Below, one piece after another: positions 8,634 to 16,459 of a stretch of DNA of 64,000 nt (position 1 is the stretch's first letter; the number at the start of each line of letters is the position of its first letter). Origin of the DNA: Elusimicrobiota bacterium (GTDB taxonomy: Bacteria; Elusimicrobiota; Elusimicrobia; UBA1565; UBA9628); the NCBI GenBank assembly GCA_003452935.1, contig DMMY01000012.1, positions 1-64,000 on the forward strand, given 5' to 3'. Under the pieces are notes generated by a model, which saw nothing but the letters and a program-made list of their open reading frames with translations, was not told the DNA's origin and made no database searches. The translations under genes and the position numbers were made by a program.

Positions 8634-9662
8634 ATGGAACACGGGACCAATCTTCCGGGCTCGGGCCCGATGCGCAATCCCAGACTTTTCGCCTCGGACC
8701 AGTTGGTGCGCTGGTGCCCGGGCTGCGGGGACTACGCTGTTTTGGCTTCGGTGCAAAAGGTCTTGGCCGGCATGGACATCCCGCGGGAGAAATATGTCTT
8801 CATATCGGGCATCGGGTGTTCGTCCCGATTCCCCTATTATATGAACACCTATGGTTTCCACGGCATCCACGGCCGGGCCCTTCCGATCGCGACCGGGGTC
8901 AAATGCGCCAACCCGGACCTGCAGGTCTGGGTGGCTACCGGCGACGGCGACGCCCTTTCCATCGGGGGCAATCATTTCGTGCACGCCCTGCGCCGAAACG
9001 TGGACCTCAAGGTCCTCCTGTTCAACAACCGGATCTACGGCCTGACCAAGGGCCAGACTTCTCCCACCTCGGAATTCGGCAAGAAAACCAAGTCCACGCC
9101 GTGGGGCTCGATAGAGTATCCGGTCAACCCGGTGAGCCTGGCTCTGGCCTCGGAGGCTACTTTCGTGGCCCGGGCCGTGGCCGCGGACGTCGCCGGCTTG
9201 ACCGATATCCTGGCCCGGGCCGCCCGGCACCAAGGCTCCGTCCTGGTGGAGATCTTCCAGAACTGCGTGGTCTTTAATGACGGAGCTTGGAAGGACGTCG
9301 AAGACAAGGCCATCCGCGAGGATCGGGTCTTGCGCTTGCGGCACGGAGAGCCCCTGGTCTTCGGCGTGGAGCGCGACAAGGGCATCCGGCTCAAGGGCTT
9401 CGACCCGGAGATCGTGGAGTTCGCCAAAGGCGAGGCGCCCCAGGACTTGGTGGTGCACGATGAGAAGGCGGATTCCCCGCACCTGGCCTATCTGCTCTCC
9501 AAGCTGGATGATTCCCGTTTCCCGATCCCCGTGGGAGTGTTCCGAGCCGTACGGCGGCCCACCCTTCATGAACTCATGGATGATCAGATCGACAAGGCCG
9601 GAAAACTCAAGCCCCAGGACCTGCAGGCGGTGCTCTCGGCCAGCGAGGAGGCCGCGTCTTGA
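8634..9662 (+). CDS. korB: 2-oxoacid:ferredoxin oxidoreductase, beta subunit
   Basis: This 342-residue subunit binds thiamine diphosphate. The N-terminal WCPGCGDY motif and GIGCSSR carry cysteines for the Fe-S cluster, and GDGDALSIGGNH (about residues 102-113) with NNRIYG is the Mg-TPP motif. It forms a complex with KorA, whose stop codon is one base before this ATG; GGAGGAG just upstream is a strong ribosome site. The C-terminal ~80 residues follow the family pattern. It acts in the cytoplasm and can run in either direction depending on ferredoxin potential. Confidence 0.94.
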   Translation: MEHGTNLPGSGPMRNPRLFASDQLVRWCPGCGDYAVLASVQKVLAGMDIPREKYVFISGIGCSSRFPYYMNTYGFHGIHGRALPIATGVKCANPDLQVWVATGDGDALSIGGNHFVHALRRNVDLKVLLFNNRIYGLTKGQTSPTSEFGKKTKSTPWGSIEYPVNPVSLALASEATFVARAVAADVAGLTDILARAARHQGSVLVEIFQNCVVFNDGAWKDVEDKAIREDRVLRLRHGEPLVFGVERDKGIRLKGFDPEIVEFAKGEAPQDLVVHDEKADSPHLAYLLSKLDDSRFPIPVGVFRAVRRPTLHELMDDQIDKAGKLKPQDLQAVLSASEEAAS

Positions 9663-10816
9663 AGCTGCTGGAATACGAATCCAAGGAACTCTTCGGCGCC
9701 TATCGCATCCCGGTGCCGCCTTGCGGCGGGGTGATCCGCGCCGCGGCCCAACTGCCCGCGGCCCTGCGCCGCGCCGGCAAGGGGCCGTGGGTGCTTAAGG
9801 CCCAGGTGCTCGCCGGCGGCCGGGGCAAGGCCGGCGGCATCAAGCTGGCCCGCACTCCGGCCGAGGCCCGGCAAGCGGCCAAGTCCATCCTGGGCATGAC
9901 CCTGACGACCCATCAGACCCAGGGACAGGGCCTCAAGGTCCGTGAGCTTCTCGTGGAGGGCGGGGCGAGGATCGAACGGGAGCTCTATTTATCCGTGGTC
10001 ATGGACCGCAAGACCGCCGGTCCCGTCGTCATCGCCTCGGCCGAGGGCGGCATGGAAATAGAGCGGCTCGCGGCCGAGCGGCCCGAGGCCATATTGCGCC
10101 AGCCCGTGGATCCCGACGCCGGGCTGCCGGATTTCGCCGCCCGTCGGCTGGCTTTCCAGTTGGGCCTCCCGGCCGGGAGAATCGGGGACTTCTGCCATGT
10201 GGTCAAATCCCTGGTGCGGCTCTTCCTGGAGCACGACTGCAGCCTCGCGGAGGTCAATCCGCTGGTGTTGACGCCTAAGGGGCTCATGGCCCTAGACGGC
10301 AAGGTCGTGGCGGACGACAACGCCCTTTTCCGCCATCTTGAACTGTTCAAGAGAAAGGACCCGGAACTCTCGGCCCTGGAGCGCGAGGCCAAGAAAGCGG
10401 ATCTTTCCTATATCGCGCTCGACGGCTCGATTGGCTGCATGGTCAACGGCGCGGGCCTGGCCATGGGCACCATGGACACCATCGCGCTCGCCGGCGGCCG
10501 GCCGGCCAACTTTCTCGACGTGGGCGGCTCCGCGGACGAGCAGCGCGTGACCCGGGCCTTTCAAATCATCTTGAAGGACCCCAAGGTCAAGGCCGTCCTG
10601 GTCAATATCTTCGGCGGCATCGTCAAATGCGACATGATCGCCTCGGGCATATTGGCCGCGCTCAAGAAGGTCAAGCTGGGCGTGCCCCTGGTCGTGCGCC
10701 TGCAGGGGACCAACGTGGACAAGGGCCGCGAGATCCTTTCCCAGGCTCCGGTCAAGATCATCGCCGCCCAGGACCTTTGGGACGCGGCGCAGAAAGCCGT
10801 GGAGGCAGCCCGATGA
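9659..10816 (+). CDS. sucC: Succinyl-CoA synthetase beta subunit (ADP-forming)
   Basis: This 385-residue ATP-grasp subunit starts with the family sequence LLEYESKELF and contains VLAGGRGKAGG, VEGG, EVNPLV, a nucleotide/Mg site, and the CoA-ligase half with MVNGAGLAMGTMD, NFLDVGG and NIFGGI. With SucD it converts succinyl-CoA, ADP and Pi to succinate, CoA and ATP. The start is TTG at 9659, overlapping the korB stop by 4 nt; no ATG fits the family N-terminus. The arrangement couples 2-oxoglutarate oxidation to substrate-level phosphorylation. Confidence 0.94.
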   Translation: MKLLEYESKELFGAYRIPVPPCGGVIRAAAQLPAALRRAGKGPWVLKAQVLAGGRGKAGGIKLARTPAEARQAAKSILGMTLTTHQTQGQGLKVRELLVEGGARIERELYLSVVMDRKTAGPVVIASAEGGMEIERLAAERPEAILRQPVDPDAGLPDFAARRLAFQLGLPAGRIGDFCHVVKSLVRLFLEHDCSLAEVNPLVLTPKGLMALDGKVVADDNALFRHLELFKRKDPELSALEREAKKADLSYIALDGSIGCMVNGAGLAMGTMDTIALAGGRPANFLDVGGSADEQRVTRAFQIILKDPKVKAVLVNIFGGIVKCDMIASGILAALKKVKLGVPLVVRLQGTNVDKGREILSQAPVKIIAAQDLWDAAQKAVEAAR

Positions 10817-11712
10817 GCATTTTGCTGAGCCGGCAGTCGCGCCTGGTCGTCCAGGGATTCACCGGCGGGACCGGGACCTTCCATTCCAAGCAGTGCCTTG
10901 AGTACGGCTCCAATATCGTCGCTGGCGTCACTCCGGGCCGGGGCGGGACCGCGCATCTGGACCGGCCGGTTTTCAACACGGTCAACGAGGCCGTGCGCCA
11001 GACCGGGGCCGACGTTTCCCTTGTTTTCGTGCCCGCGCCTTTCGCCGCGGACGCGGTCCTGGAGGCGGCGGACGCGGGCGTGGCCCTGATCATCTGCATC
11101 ACCGAGGGCATCCCGGTGCTGGACATGGCCCGGGTCAAGCGGGCCCTGATTTTAACGAACATCTCGGGCAATCCCGTGCGCATGATCGGGCCCAATTGCC
11201 CGGGCGTCATCACTCCGGGGGAAAGCAAGGCCGGCATCATGCCGGGCTATATCCACAAGCCCGGCCGCGTCGGCATCGTGTCGCGCTCGGGGACCCTGAC
11301 TTACGAGGCGGTCTATCAGACCAGCCGGGAAGGCCTGGGTCAGTCGACCGTGGTGGGCATCGGCGGCGACCCCATCGCGGGCTCGAGCTTCGTCGATATC
11401 CTGGAGCTTTTCGAAAAGGACCCGGGCACCGACGCGGTGGTCATGATCGGCGAGATCGGGGGCACGGCCGAGGAGGACGCGGCCAAGTTCTTCCGGGAGC
11501 GCATGACCAAGCCGGTCTTCGGCGTCATCGCCGGGCGCTCGGCGCCGCCGGGGCGGCGTATGGGCCACGCTGGCGCCATCATCGAGGGCGGCTCGGGCAC
11601 GCACGCCTCCAAGGTCAAGGCCCTGCGCGAGGCCGGGATCGCGGTCATCGAGAACCTGAGCGAGATCGGCCCGACCGTGGCCAAGGCGCTTAAAGAGAAG
11701 ACTTCGGCGTAA
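10813..11712 (+). CDS. sucD: Succinyl-CoA synthetase alpha subunit
   Basis: This 299-residue subunit has an N-terminal CoA-binding Rossmann domain (VVQGFTGGTGTFH, about 12-24; VTPGRGG) and a ligase domain with IGPNCPG, SRSGTLTYE, GIGGDP and the phospho-histidine loop containing H252 (GHAGAI). H252 carries the transient phosphate passed to ADP on SucC. The ATG overlaps the sucC stop (ATGA), so the pair is translationally coupled. The length is close to the usual 290 residues. Confidence 0.96.
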   Translation: MSILLSRQSRLVVQGFTGGTGTFHSKQCLEYGSNIVAGVTPGRGGTAHLDRPVFNTVNEAVRQTGADVSLVFVPAPFAADAVLEAADAGVALIICITEGIPVLDMARVKRALILTNISGNPVRMIGPNCPGVITPGESKAGIMPGYIHKPGRVGIVSRSGTLTYEAVYQTSREGLGQSTVVGIGGDPIAGSSFVDILELFEKDPGTDAVVMIGEIGGTAEEDAAKFFRERMTKPVFGVIAGRSAPPGRRMGHAGAIIEGGSGTHASKVKALREAGIAVIENLSEIGPTVAKALKEKTSA

Positions 11713-11720
11713 GGCGCGGG

Positions 11721-12395
11721 CTACTTCTTTTTTCCGCCGACTCCGGGTATTCCCTGGAGCATGCCGCCCACGTCGATGCCTCCGGTCTTCTGGGGATCGT
11801 TGACCCCGGGGATGTCTCCGAGCATGGAACCCACGTCGGGAACGTCTCCGGAAGGCGCGCCCGGGGCTTGGCCGGCGCCCAGCGGCTTATTGGCCTTGAA
11901 ATCCGAGAAGCTCCCTCGGGCTCCGGAATTCTGGAGCTTGGGCTGGACGAATCTTTTGGGCGCCGTTTTTTTTGGTTTTGCCTTGGCAACGGAGGCCTTT
12001 TTGGGCGGCGCCTTGGGCTCAGGGGCCGAGGGCCGCGCCGCGGGCGGCTGCGCCGGCGGCGGAGGATAATACTCCGATCCCGCCTTGACGAAGCCCAGGG
12101 AGTCCGTCCCCGCGGGTTGGGGCGCGGCCGGAGCCGGCCGGCCGGCGGGGGGAGCTTGTTCCATGGGCACCGGCATGGCCGGGGCTACTGGAACCCTGAT
12201 CCTGTCCGCCTGGGTCTGGCGCCGGGCGAAGCCATGCGCGGCGTTTCCCGGGATGAATGGGCCGGGCGACTCCGTTATCCGCAGGTAGACGACCCCGAGA
12301 AGCGGGATAAGCAAAGAAGCCGCCCCGGCCAAAAGAATCAACAGGCTGCGCCGGTTGCGCAGGATGTGCCGCTCTTCGGAGTCTTGCCTGGTCAT
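11721..12395 (-). CDS. Pro/Ala-rich single-pass membrane protein with C-terminal repeat
   Basis: No known family is recognised in this 224-residue protein. It has a short basic cytoplasmic N-terminus, one membrane helix (about 17-38), a proline/alanine-rich stretch (about 65-140) with a lysine-rich KPKKTAPKR segment, and a C-terminus carrying two imperfect copies of the unit DVGxML-GxIPGV (about 187-199 and 210-221) before a KKK end. The layout resembles a tether crossing the periplasm. It has its own promoter, diverges from the motor locus, and converges on sucD with 8 nt between stops. Confidence 0.7.
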   Translation of the reverse strand: MTRQDSEERHILRNRRSLLILLAGAASLLIPLLGVVYLRITESPGPFIPGNAAHGFARRQTQADRIRVPVAPAMPVPMEQAPPAGRPAPAAPQPAGTDSLGFVKAGSEYYPPPPAQPPAARPSAPEPKAPPKKASVAKAKPKKTAPKRFVQPKLQNSGARGSFSDFKANKPLGAGQAPGAPSGDVPDVGSMLGDIPGVNDPQKTGGIDVGGMLQGIPGVGGKKK

Positions 12396-12421
12396 GGATG
12401 CGTGAAAAAACGGTACATAGA

Positions 12422-12450
12422 AGTGTAACAGGGTTGGGGCTATATTTCAA
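12422..12450 (-). promoter_or_regulatory. Promoter of the repeat-bearing membrane protein
   Basis: On the minus strand -35 TTGAAA (12450-12445), spacer 17, -10 TACACT (12427-12422). Start of transcription near 12414 gives a leader of about 19 nt. Confidence 0.7.
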
Positions 12451-12521
12451 GGCTGGCCGCCGGAGCGGCCAAGGAGTTTAGGCGAAAGGGGGCATGGTGG
12501 AAAGCGCAAGGCATCTGGGTC

Positions 12522-12549
12522 TTGACAAATCAAGTCTTTCTGTTATACT
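12522..12549 (+). promoter_or_regulatory. Strong promoter of the motor locus
   Basis: -35 TTGACA (12522-12527), spacer 16, -10 TATACT (12544-12549). It lies about 80-90 nt upstream of the riboswitch aptamer. The gene-free stretch 12396-12718 is thus filled by two divergent promoters, a leader and the riboswitch. Confidence 0.82.
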
Positions 12550-12637
12550 TCTAAGGCAGTATCCCGTCCGTGCGTGCATGCCGTTGCGGGCTTAAAGGGT
12601 TGCGGCTCGCGGGCGCGGCATGGCAGTGAGGCGGATG

Positions 12638-12715
12638 GGCGATAAGCGGCAAACCCGTCGCAAGGCGGGGGCGCAAAGCCATGAACCCCATTTTGGGGGC
12701 GTCAGGCTACCGAAT
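12638..12715 (+). promoter_or_regulatory. GEMM-I cyclic-di-GMP riboswitch aptamer
   Basis: Conserved GEMM-I blocks appear in order. GGCAAACC (12648-12655) is followed by a hairpin of CCCGTC/GGCGGG closed by a GNRA tetraloop GCAA (12660-12663), then GCGCAAAGCC (12671-12680), a second hairpin CCCC/GGGG (12686-12698), and the 3' block GGCTACCG (12705-12712). GGC of the first block pairs with GCC of the third. By my recall of the Vc2 aptamer, the base that discriminates c-di-GMP (G) from cGAMP (A) aligns with G12648, favouring c-di-GMP. The P1 helix is not obvious. The aptamer ends only 4-7 nt before the ATG at 12719, so control of translation initiation is likely. Confidence 0.85.
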
Positions 12716-12718
12716 AAG

Positions 12719-14332
12719 ATGGCCCGAATATATAAGTGGGCGTCTGTTTCACAGCGCGTATCCGCGCCTGTCGCGGCGTTTCTGCTTGCCGCGATGGGCT
12801 TCGTTTTTTCCGCGGCCCTGTGTACGGCCGCGCGGGCCGCTGAATCCGGCGGCCAACCCGGGGCCTTCCTATCCTACGGCGTGGGCGCCCGGGCCCTGGC
12901 CATGGGCGGGGCCTACTACGGCATATCCGACGACGCCTCCGCGGCCTACTGGAATCCTTCGGGCCTGGCCCAGCTGCAGCGCAAGGAATTCACCACCATG
13001 CAGGCCACGCTTTTCGCCCAGACCAAGCTGACCTACTTCTCCTTCGCCTACCCCACCAAGAAGGGCAGCACCTTTGCCCTGAGCATGACGCAGCTGGCCG
13101 CTACGGGCTTCGAGCAGGTGGACGTGGACTATAGCCCGACGACCGGGGAGCCTTCCGCCGTCAAGGCCGGAGGCAGCTTCGCCGATCAGCAGCAGGCGAT
13201 GGGTTTTGCCTGGGCCAAGAATGTCACCGAGACCGTGGCTTTCGGCATGAGCGCCAAGCAAGTCACGCGCAAGCTGGGAGGCGCTTCCGATAGTTTCCGG
13301 ACCTTGGATCTGGGGACCATGAAGGGCATGGGCCCCTACCGCCTGGGCCTGGGCCTGCAGAACGTCTTCCATCAGAAAACCGGAGATACCGACGACAAGC
13401 TTCCGGTCATCATCAAGGTCGGCAACTCCCTGCGGCTGTTCAAGGAGCGCCTCACGCTGGCCCTGGACGGCAACAAGCCCTTGACCGGCGCCATGGAGAT
13501 GCGCTTCGGCGGGGAATACTGGCTCGCGCGGTGGTTCGCGTTTCGCTTCGGCCTCATGGGCCTGCCTGAGATTCAAGAGACGGATTTCGGCTTCGGGCTC
13601 AATTTCCGCAGCTTCAGCCTGGACATGGCGCAGGGCCTCCACGATCTCGGTTCCAGCACCCGCATGTCGGCCACCTTCCGCTTCGGCCAGTCCAAGGGGG
13701 ATCGCTCCACCGCGCAGGTGCGCAACTTCATGAAGCAGGGCATGGAGGCCTTCCAGGACGGCAATTTCGCCCTGGCCGCCCAGAAGTTCAACCAGGCGCT
13801 CGACGCGCAGCCGGACAACAAGCAGGTCCAGGCCATGCTGGCGCGTCTGATGACGGTGACCGGCTTCGTTCCGCAGGCCATGGGCGGCGAGGAGTTCCAG
13901 ACCTTCGTGCGCCGCGGCGCCATCTCCTACGTGGACGGCCGCGACCTGCGCAGTTCCGTCAACGCCCTGCGCTACGCCTTCAACAAGAACCCGAAGGACG
14001 AGAAGCTTCTGGGTCTGCTCAATATGGTGGAGAAGGAGGCGGGAGTGGCCGAGATGACCCGCCGGATGGAGGGACCGGAGCAATTCACCTGGGTGGACCA
14101 GAAGATTTACGACGCCCGCCAGTCCGTCTACGACGGCAAATACGACGCGGCGGTCCGGCGGTCCCAGGACGTGCTCGACCTCGAGCCCAATAACGTTACG
14201 GCCCTCGAGATCATGGGCAGCGCCTTCTACCTCATGGAGCAGAAGGACAAGGCCATGGCGGTGTGGAAGAGGGCCTTGGAGATCGATCCCAGCAACCGGG
14301 CCATCCGGGAATTCCTGCAGGGCATCAAATAG
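12719..14332 (+). CDS. PorV/PorQ-type outer-membrane barrel with TPR domain
   Basis: This 537-residue secreted protein has a signal peptide of about 40 residues ending AARA. A barrel domain (about 43-330) opens with the PorV/UPF0164 signature GVGARALAMGGAYYGISDD and YWNPSGLA. A C-terminal TPR region (about 335-537) has repeat pairs around FALAAQKFNQALDAQP and YDAAVRRSQDVLDLEP. PorV-like barrels sit in the outer membrane; in Bacteroidota PorV serves type IX secretion, but other members have no known role. TPRs facing the periplasm could dock the motor proteins encoded next. The ATG at 12719 was chosen because the signal peptide begins there and upstream codons would read through the riboswitch. 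Confidence 0.82.
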   Translation: MARIYKWASVSQRVSAPVAAFLLAAMGFVFSAALCTAARAAESGGQPGAFLSYGVGARALAMGGAYYGISDDASAAYWNPSGLAQLQRKEFTTMQATLFAQTKLTYFSFAYPTKKGSTFALSMTQLAATGFEQVDVDYSPTTGEPSAVKAGGSFADQQQAMGFAWAKNVTETVAFGMSAKQVTRKLGGASDSFRTLDLGTMKGMGPYRLGLGLQNVFHQKTGDTDDKLPVIIKVGNSLRLFKERLTLALDGNKPLTGAMEMRFGGEYWLARWFAFRFGLMGLPEIQETDFGFGLNFRSFSLDMAQGLHDLGSSTRMSATFRFGQSKGDRSTAQVRNFMKQGMEAFQDGNFALAAQKFNQALDAQPDNKQVQAMLARLMTVTGFVPQAMGGEEFQTFVRRGAISYVDGRDLRSSVNALRYAFNKNPKDEKLLGLLNMVEKEAGVAEMTRRMEGPEQFTWVDQKIYDARQSVYDGKYDAAVRRSQDVLDLEPNNVTALEIMGSAFYLMEQKDKAMAVWKRALEIDPSNRAIREFLQGIK

Positions 14333-14390
14333 GGCGCGCCCGGACTGGCCGCGCAAGGGGCGGGAATATTGCGAATTTGTGCGGTATGCC

Positions 14391-14419
14391 TTGAAAATTT
14401 AACATCCAACCCTTACACT
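14391..14419 (+). promoter_or_regulatory. Promoter of the FliF-FliG fusion gene
   Basis: -35 TTGAAA (14391-14396), spacer 17, -10 TACACT (14414-14419). The ATG at 14429 lies 9 nt beyond, giving a leaderless or nearly leaderless message. It would let the motor genes be expressed independently of the upstream riboswitch. Confidence 0.75.
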
Positions 14420-14428
14420 CATACCGCG

Positions 14429-16438
14429 ATGTCCATGAAGGGCCGCTATATAGTTATGAGAATGCTTCTCGGGTGCGCGTGCGTCTGCGTCTTTTTTGGA
14501 AGCAGGGCCGTCGCGGCCGTGAGCGCTCCGGACATCGGCTTGCTCCAGGAGCAGAACCGCATCAAGACCAGTTCCGAGGAGAAAATACAACGCGATGTCC
14601 TTGACCCCATCCTGGGCAAGGGCGCGGCCATGGTCTTCGTGGACGTGGAGATGGAGGTCAAGGTCGAGAGCGAGCAAGCCACCCGCTCGGGCATGGGTTT
14701 GGTGGAAAAGTACCGGGAGAAGCAGGGAATGCAGCAGAAGGGCGGCTTGCAGACCACCTTTGTCCTGCCCGGCATCCCCAAGCCCAAGACCATCACCAGC
14801 CAGCAGGGGCCCCCGGATCGGCCCGAGTCGGCCCAGGCCCAGCAGGCCCAGCAGATCAAGGGGATTCAGGAGGAGCGCTTCGCCATCAAGCCGATCTTCA
14901 AGAAACTCGGGGTCACCATTTTTCACGATGAACTGGCCCTGCGCACCTCGGCCCAGGTGGAACTGGTCCGCAGCCGGGTCGTCGATGCCATGGCGCAGTA
15001 CAGCCTGGCCCCGGACCAGGTTTTCTTCCGTCCCACCCCTTTTCGCGCCGTGGCCGAGAAGAAATGGAACTGGGTCGACGACCTCAAGCGGCCCGAGGTT
15101 TACATCCCCCTTTTGTTCGCCCTGCTGACTTTGCTGTTGCTGCTCTTTCTCTTCGGCCCCTTGGCGCGGTTCTTCAAGCAATACGTGGCGGCCTTGCGCG
15201 AGAAGCCCGCGGCCGAGGTGGACATCGAATCGAAGATCGAGCAGCCCGACGACGGAGAGGGCAATAATCCGCTCGACGAGGAAGGCAAGCTCGACATCAC
15301 CCTGCAGCGCAAGCCTCCGGAACCGCTCCCGCCGCCATCCGAGGAGGATGAGGCCATGAAAAAATTCGAACCTTTCGCCTATATCAACGAGGAGAACATC
15401 AAGAGGCTGGTCTATCTCTTCATCTTGCGCAAGGAGGAGCCGTGGGTTATCGCCACGGTTCTGAGCTATCTGCGCCCGGATTATGCCCGCATGGTCCTTA
15501 CTTCCCTGCCCGTGGAGATGCAGGCCAAGCTCGCCCTGGAGGCCCTGACCGTCCGGCAGGTCACCCGGGAGCAGGTCCAGGCCATCGACGCGGACGTCAA
15601 GGAGAACGTCGATTTCGTGGTGGGCGGCATGGAGCGCCTGACCGCCATGCTCAACGAGGCCGACACCGCCACCCGCAACAACATACTGAATTATCTCAAG
15701 AACGAGAAGCCCTTGATTTTCGAGAAGGTGCGAAAGCACCTGCTGCTCTTCGACGACATCGTCCAGTTTCCGGATCGGGAGATGCAGACCGTGGTCCGGG
15801 AGCTCAAGACCGAATCCATGGCCAAGGCCCTGCAAAACGCTCCGCCCGAGATCGTCAATAAGTTCCTGGTCAATATGTCCGCGGGCGCGGCCGCTCTGCT
15901 CAAGGAGTCCATGGAATACACCAAGGACCTCACTGCCGCGCAGATCGACGAGGAGAGGGCCAAGATCATGGAGGTGGTCAAGGTCCTGGAGAAAGAGGGC
16001 AAGATCGCGGTGCGCGAGAAGGCCGAGGAAGGCATCGATTTGGTCGAGGGCATGCAGGAGGAACTCAGCGCCATGCAGCGGCGTCAGGAGCGCTTCTCGG
16101 CGGCGCGCAAAAAGACGGACGCGGCGCCTCCCGAAAAAGCCGAGCCCGTCCCGGCCCGGGCCGAGCCCGCCGCGGATCCCGCCCAGGCGCAGAGCTATTT
16201 CTCGGCCGGGGTCTCGTATTTCAACGCCGGGCAGGTGGAGGCCAGCATCCCCTATTTCGAGTACGCCTTGAATCTGGATTCCGCTCTATGGCAGGTCCAT
16301 CAATACCTTGGCCCGGCCTTTTATCAGCTCGGACGCACGGCCGAGGCCCTGCGACATTACGAGCAATTATTGACGTTCAACCCGGACCCCCAGGTCCGTC
16401 AGTGGGTGGACAGCCTCAAGGCTCAGGTCGGCAGTTGA
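14429..16438 (+). CDS. FliF(C-terminal)-FliG fusion rotor protein with TPR tail
   Basis: This 669-residue protein has an N-terminal signal/anchor (about 10-32) and a periplasmic domain (about 45-210) resembling the FliF C-terminal domain (LDPILGKGAAMVFVDVEMEV; RVVDAMAQYSLAPDQV). A membrane helix (about 225-242) equals the last FliF helix, and an acidic/Pro linker follows. The FliG middle and C-terminal domains (about 318-530) carry GGMERL, FDDIVQFPDREMQ, NMSAGAAALLKE and the VLEKEGKI end. Two TPRs (about 585-655) close it. FliG_N, which normally binds the FliF tail, is absent, as expected if the two are covalently joined. It would form an inner-membrane ring driven by the MotAB encoded downstream. 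The FliM-binding EHPQ motif reads EEPW. The first ATG after the promoter was chosen. Confidence 0.85.
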   Translation: MSMKGRYIVMRMLLGCACVCVFFGSRAVAAVSAPDIGLLQEQNRIKTSSEEKIQRDVLDPILGKGAAMVFVDVEMEVKVESEQATRSGMGLVEKYREKQGMQQKGGLQTTFVLPGIPKPKTITSQQGPPDRPESAQAQQAQQIKGIQEERFAIKPIFKKLGVTIFHDELALRTSAQVELVRSRVVDAMAQYSLAPDQVFFRPTPFRAVAEKKWNWVDDLKRPEVYIPLLFALLTLLLLLFLFGPLARFFKQYVAALREKPAAEVDIESKIEQPDDGEGNNPLDEEGKLDITLQRKPPEPLPPPSEEDEAMKKFEPFAYINEENIKRLVYLFILRKEEPWVIATVLSYLRPDYARMVLTSLPVEMQAKLALEALTVRQVTREQVQAIDADVKENVDFVVGGMERLTAMLNEADTATRNNILNYLKNEKPLIFEKVRKHLLLFDDIVQFPDREMQTVVRELKTESMAKALQNAPPEIVNKFLVNMSAGAAALLKESMEYTKDLTAAQIDEERAKIMEVVKVLEKEGKIAVREKAEEGIDLVEGMQEELSAMQRRQERFSAARKKTDAAPPEKAEPVPARAEPAADPAQAQSYFSAGVSYFNAGQVEASIPYFEYALNLDSALWQVHQYLGPAFYQLGRTAEALRHYEQLLTFNPDPQVRQWVDSLKAQVGS

Positions 16439-16459
16439 TGTCTATCAGGAGAAGATACC

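Noticed and set aside
12620..12718. Extra N-terminal 33 codons on the PorV-like protein.
   Set aside because: They read through the conserved riboswitch blocks, and a good signal peptide begins at 12719.
12719..14332. Calling the locus a type IX secretion system because of the PorV-like barrel.
   Set aside because: No PorK, L, M, N, P, T or SprA-like gene is present, and PorV/UPF0164 barrels occur outside that system.
12869..14356. A 495-codon open frame opposite the PorV-like gene.
   Set aside because: It is a GC-driven shadow with low-complexity His/Gly/Leu/Glu composition; the plus strand has a signal peptide and recognisable domains.
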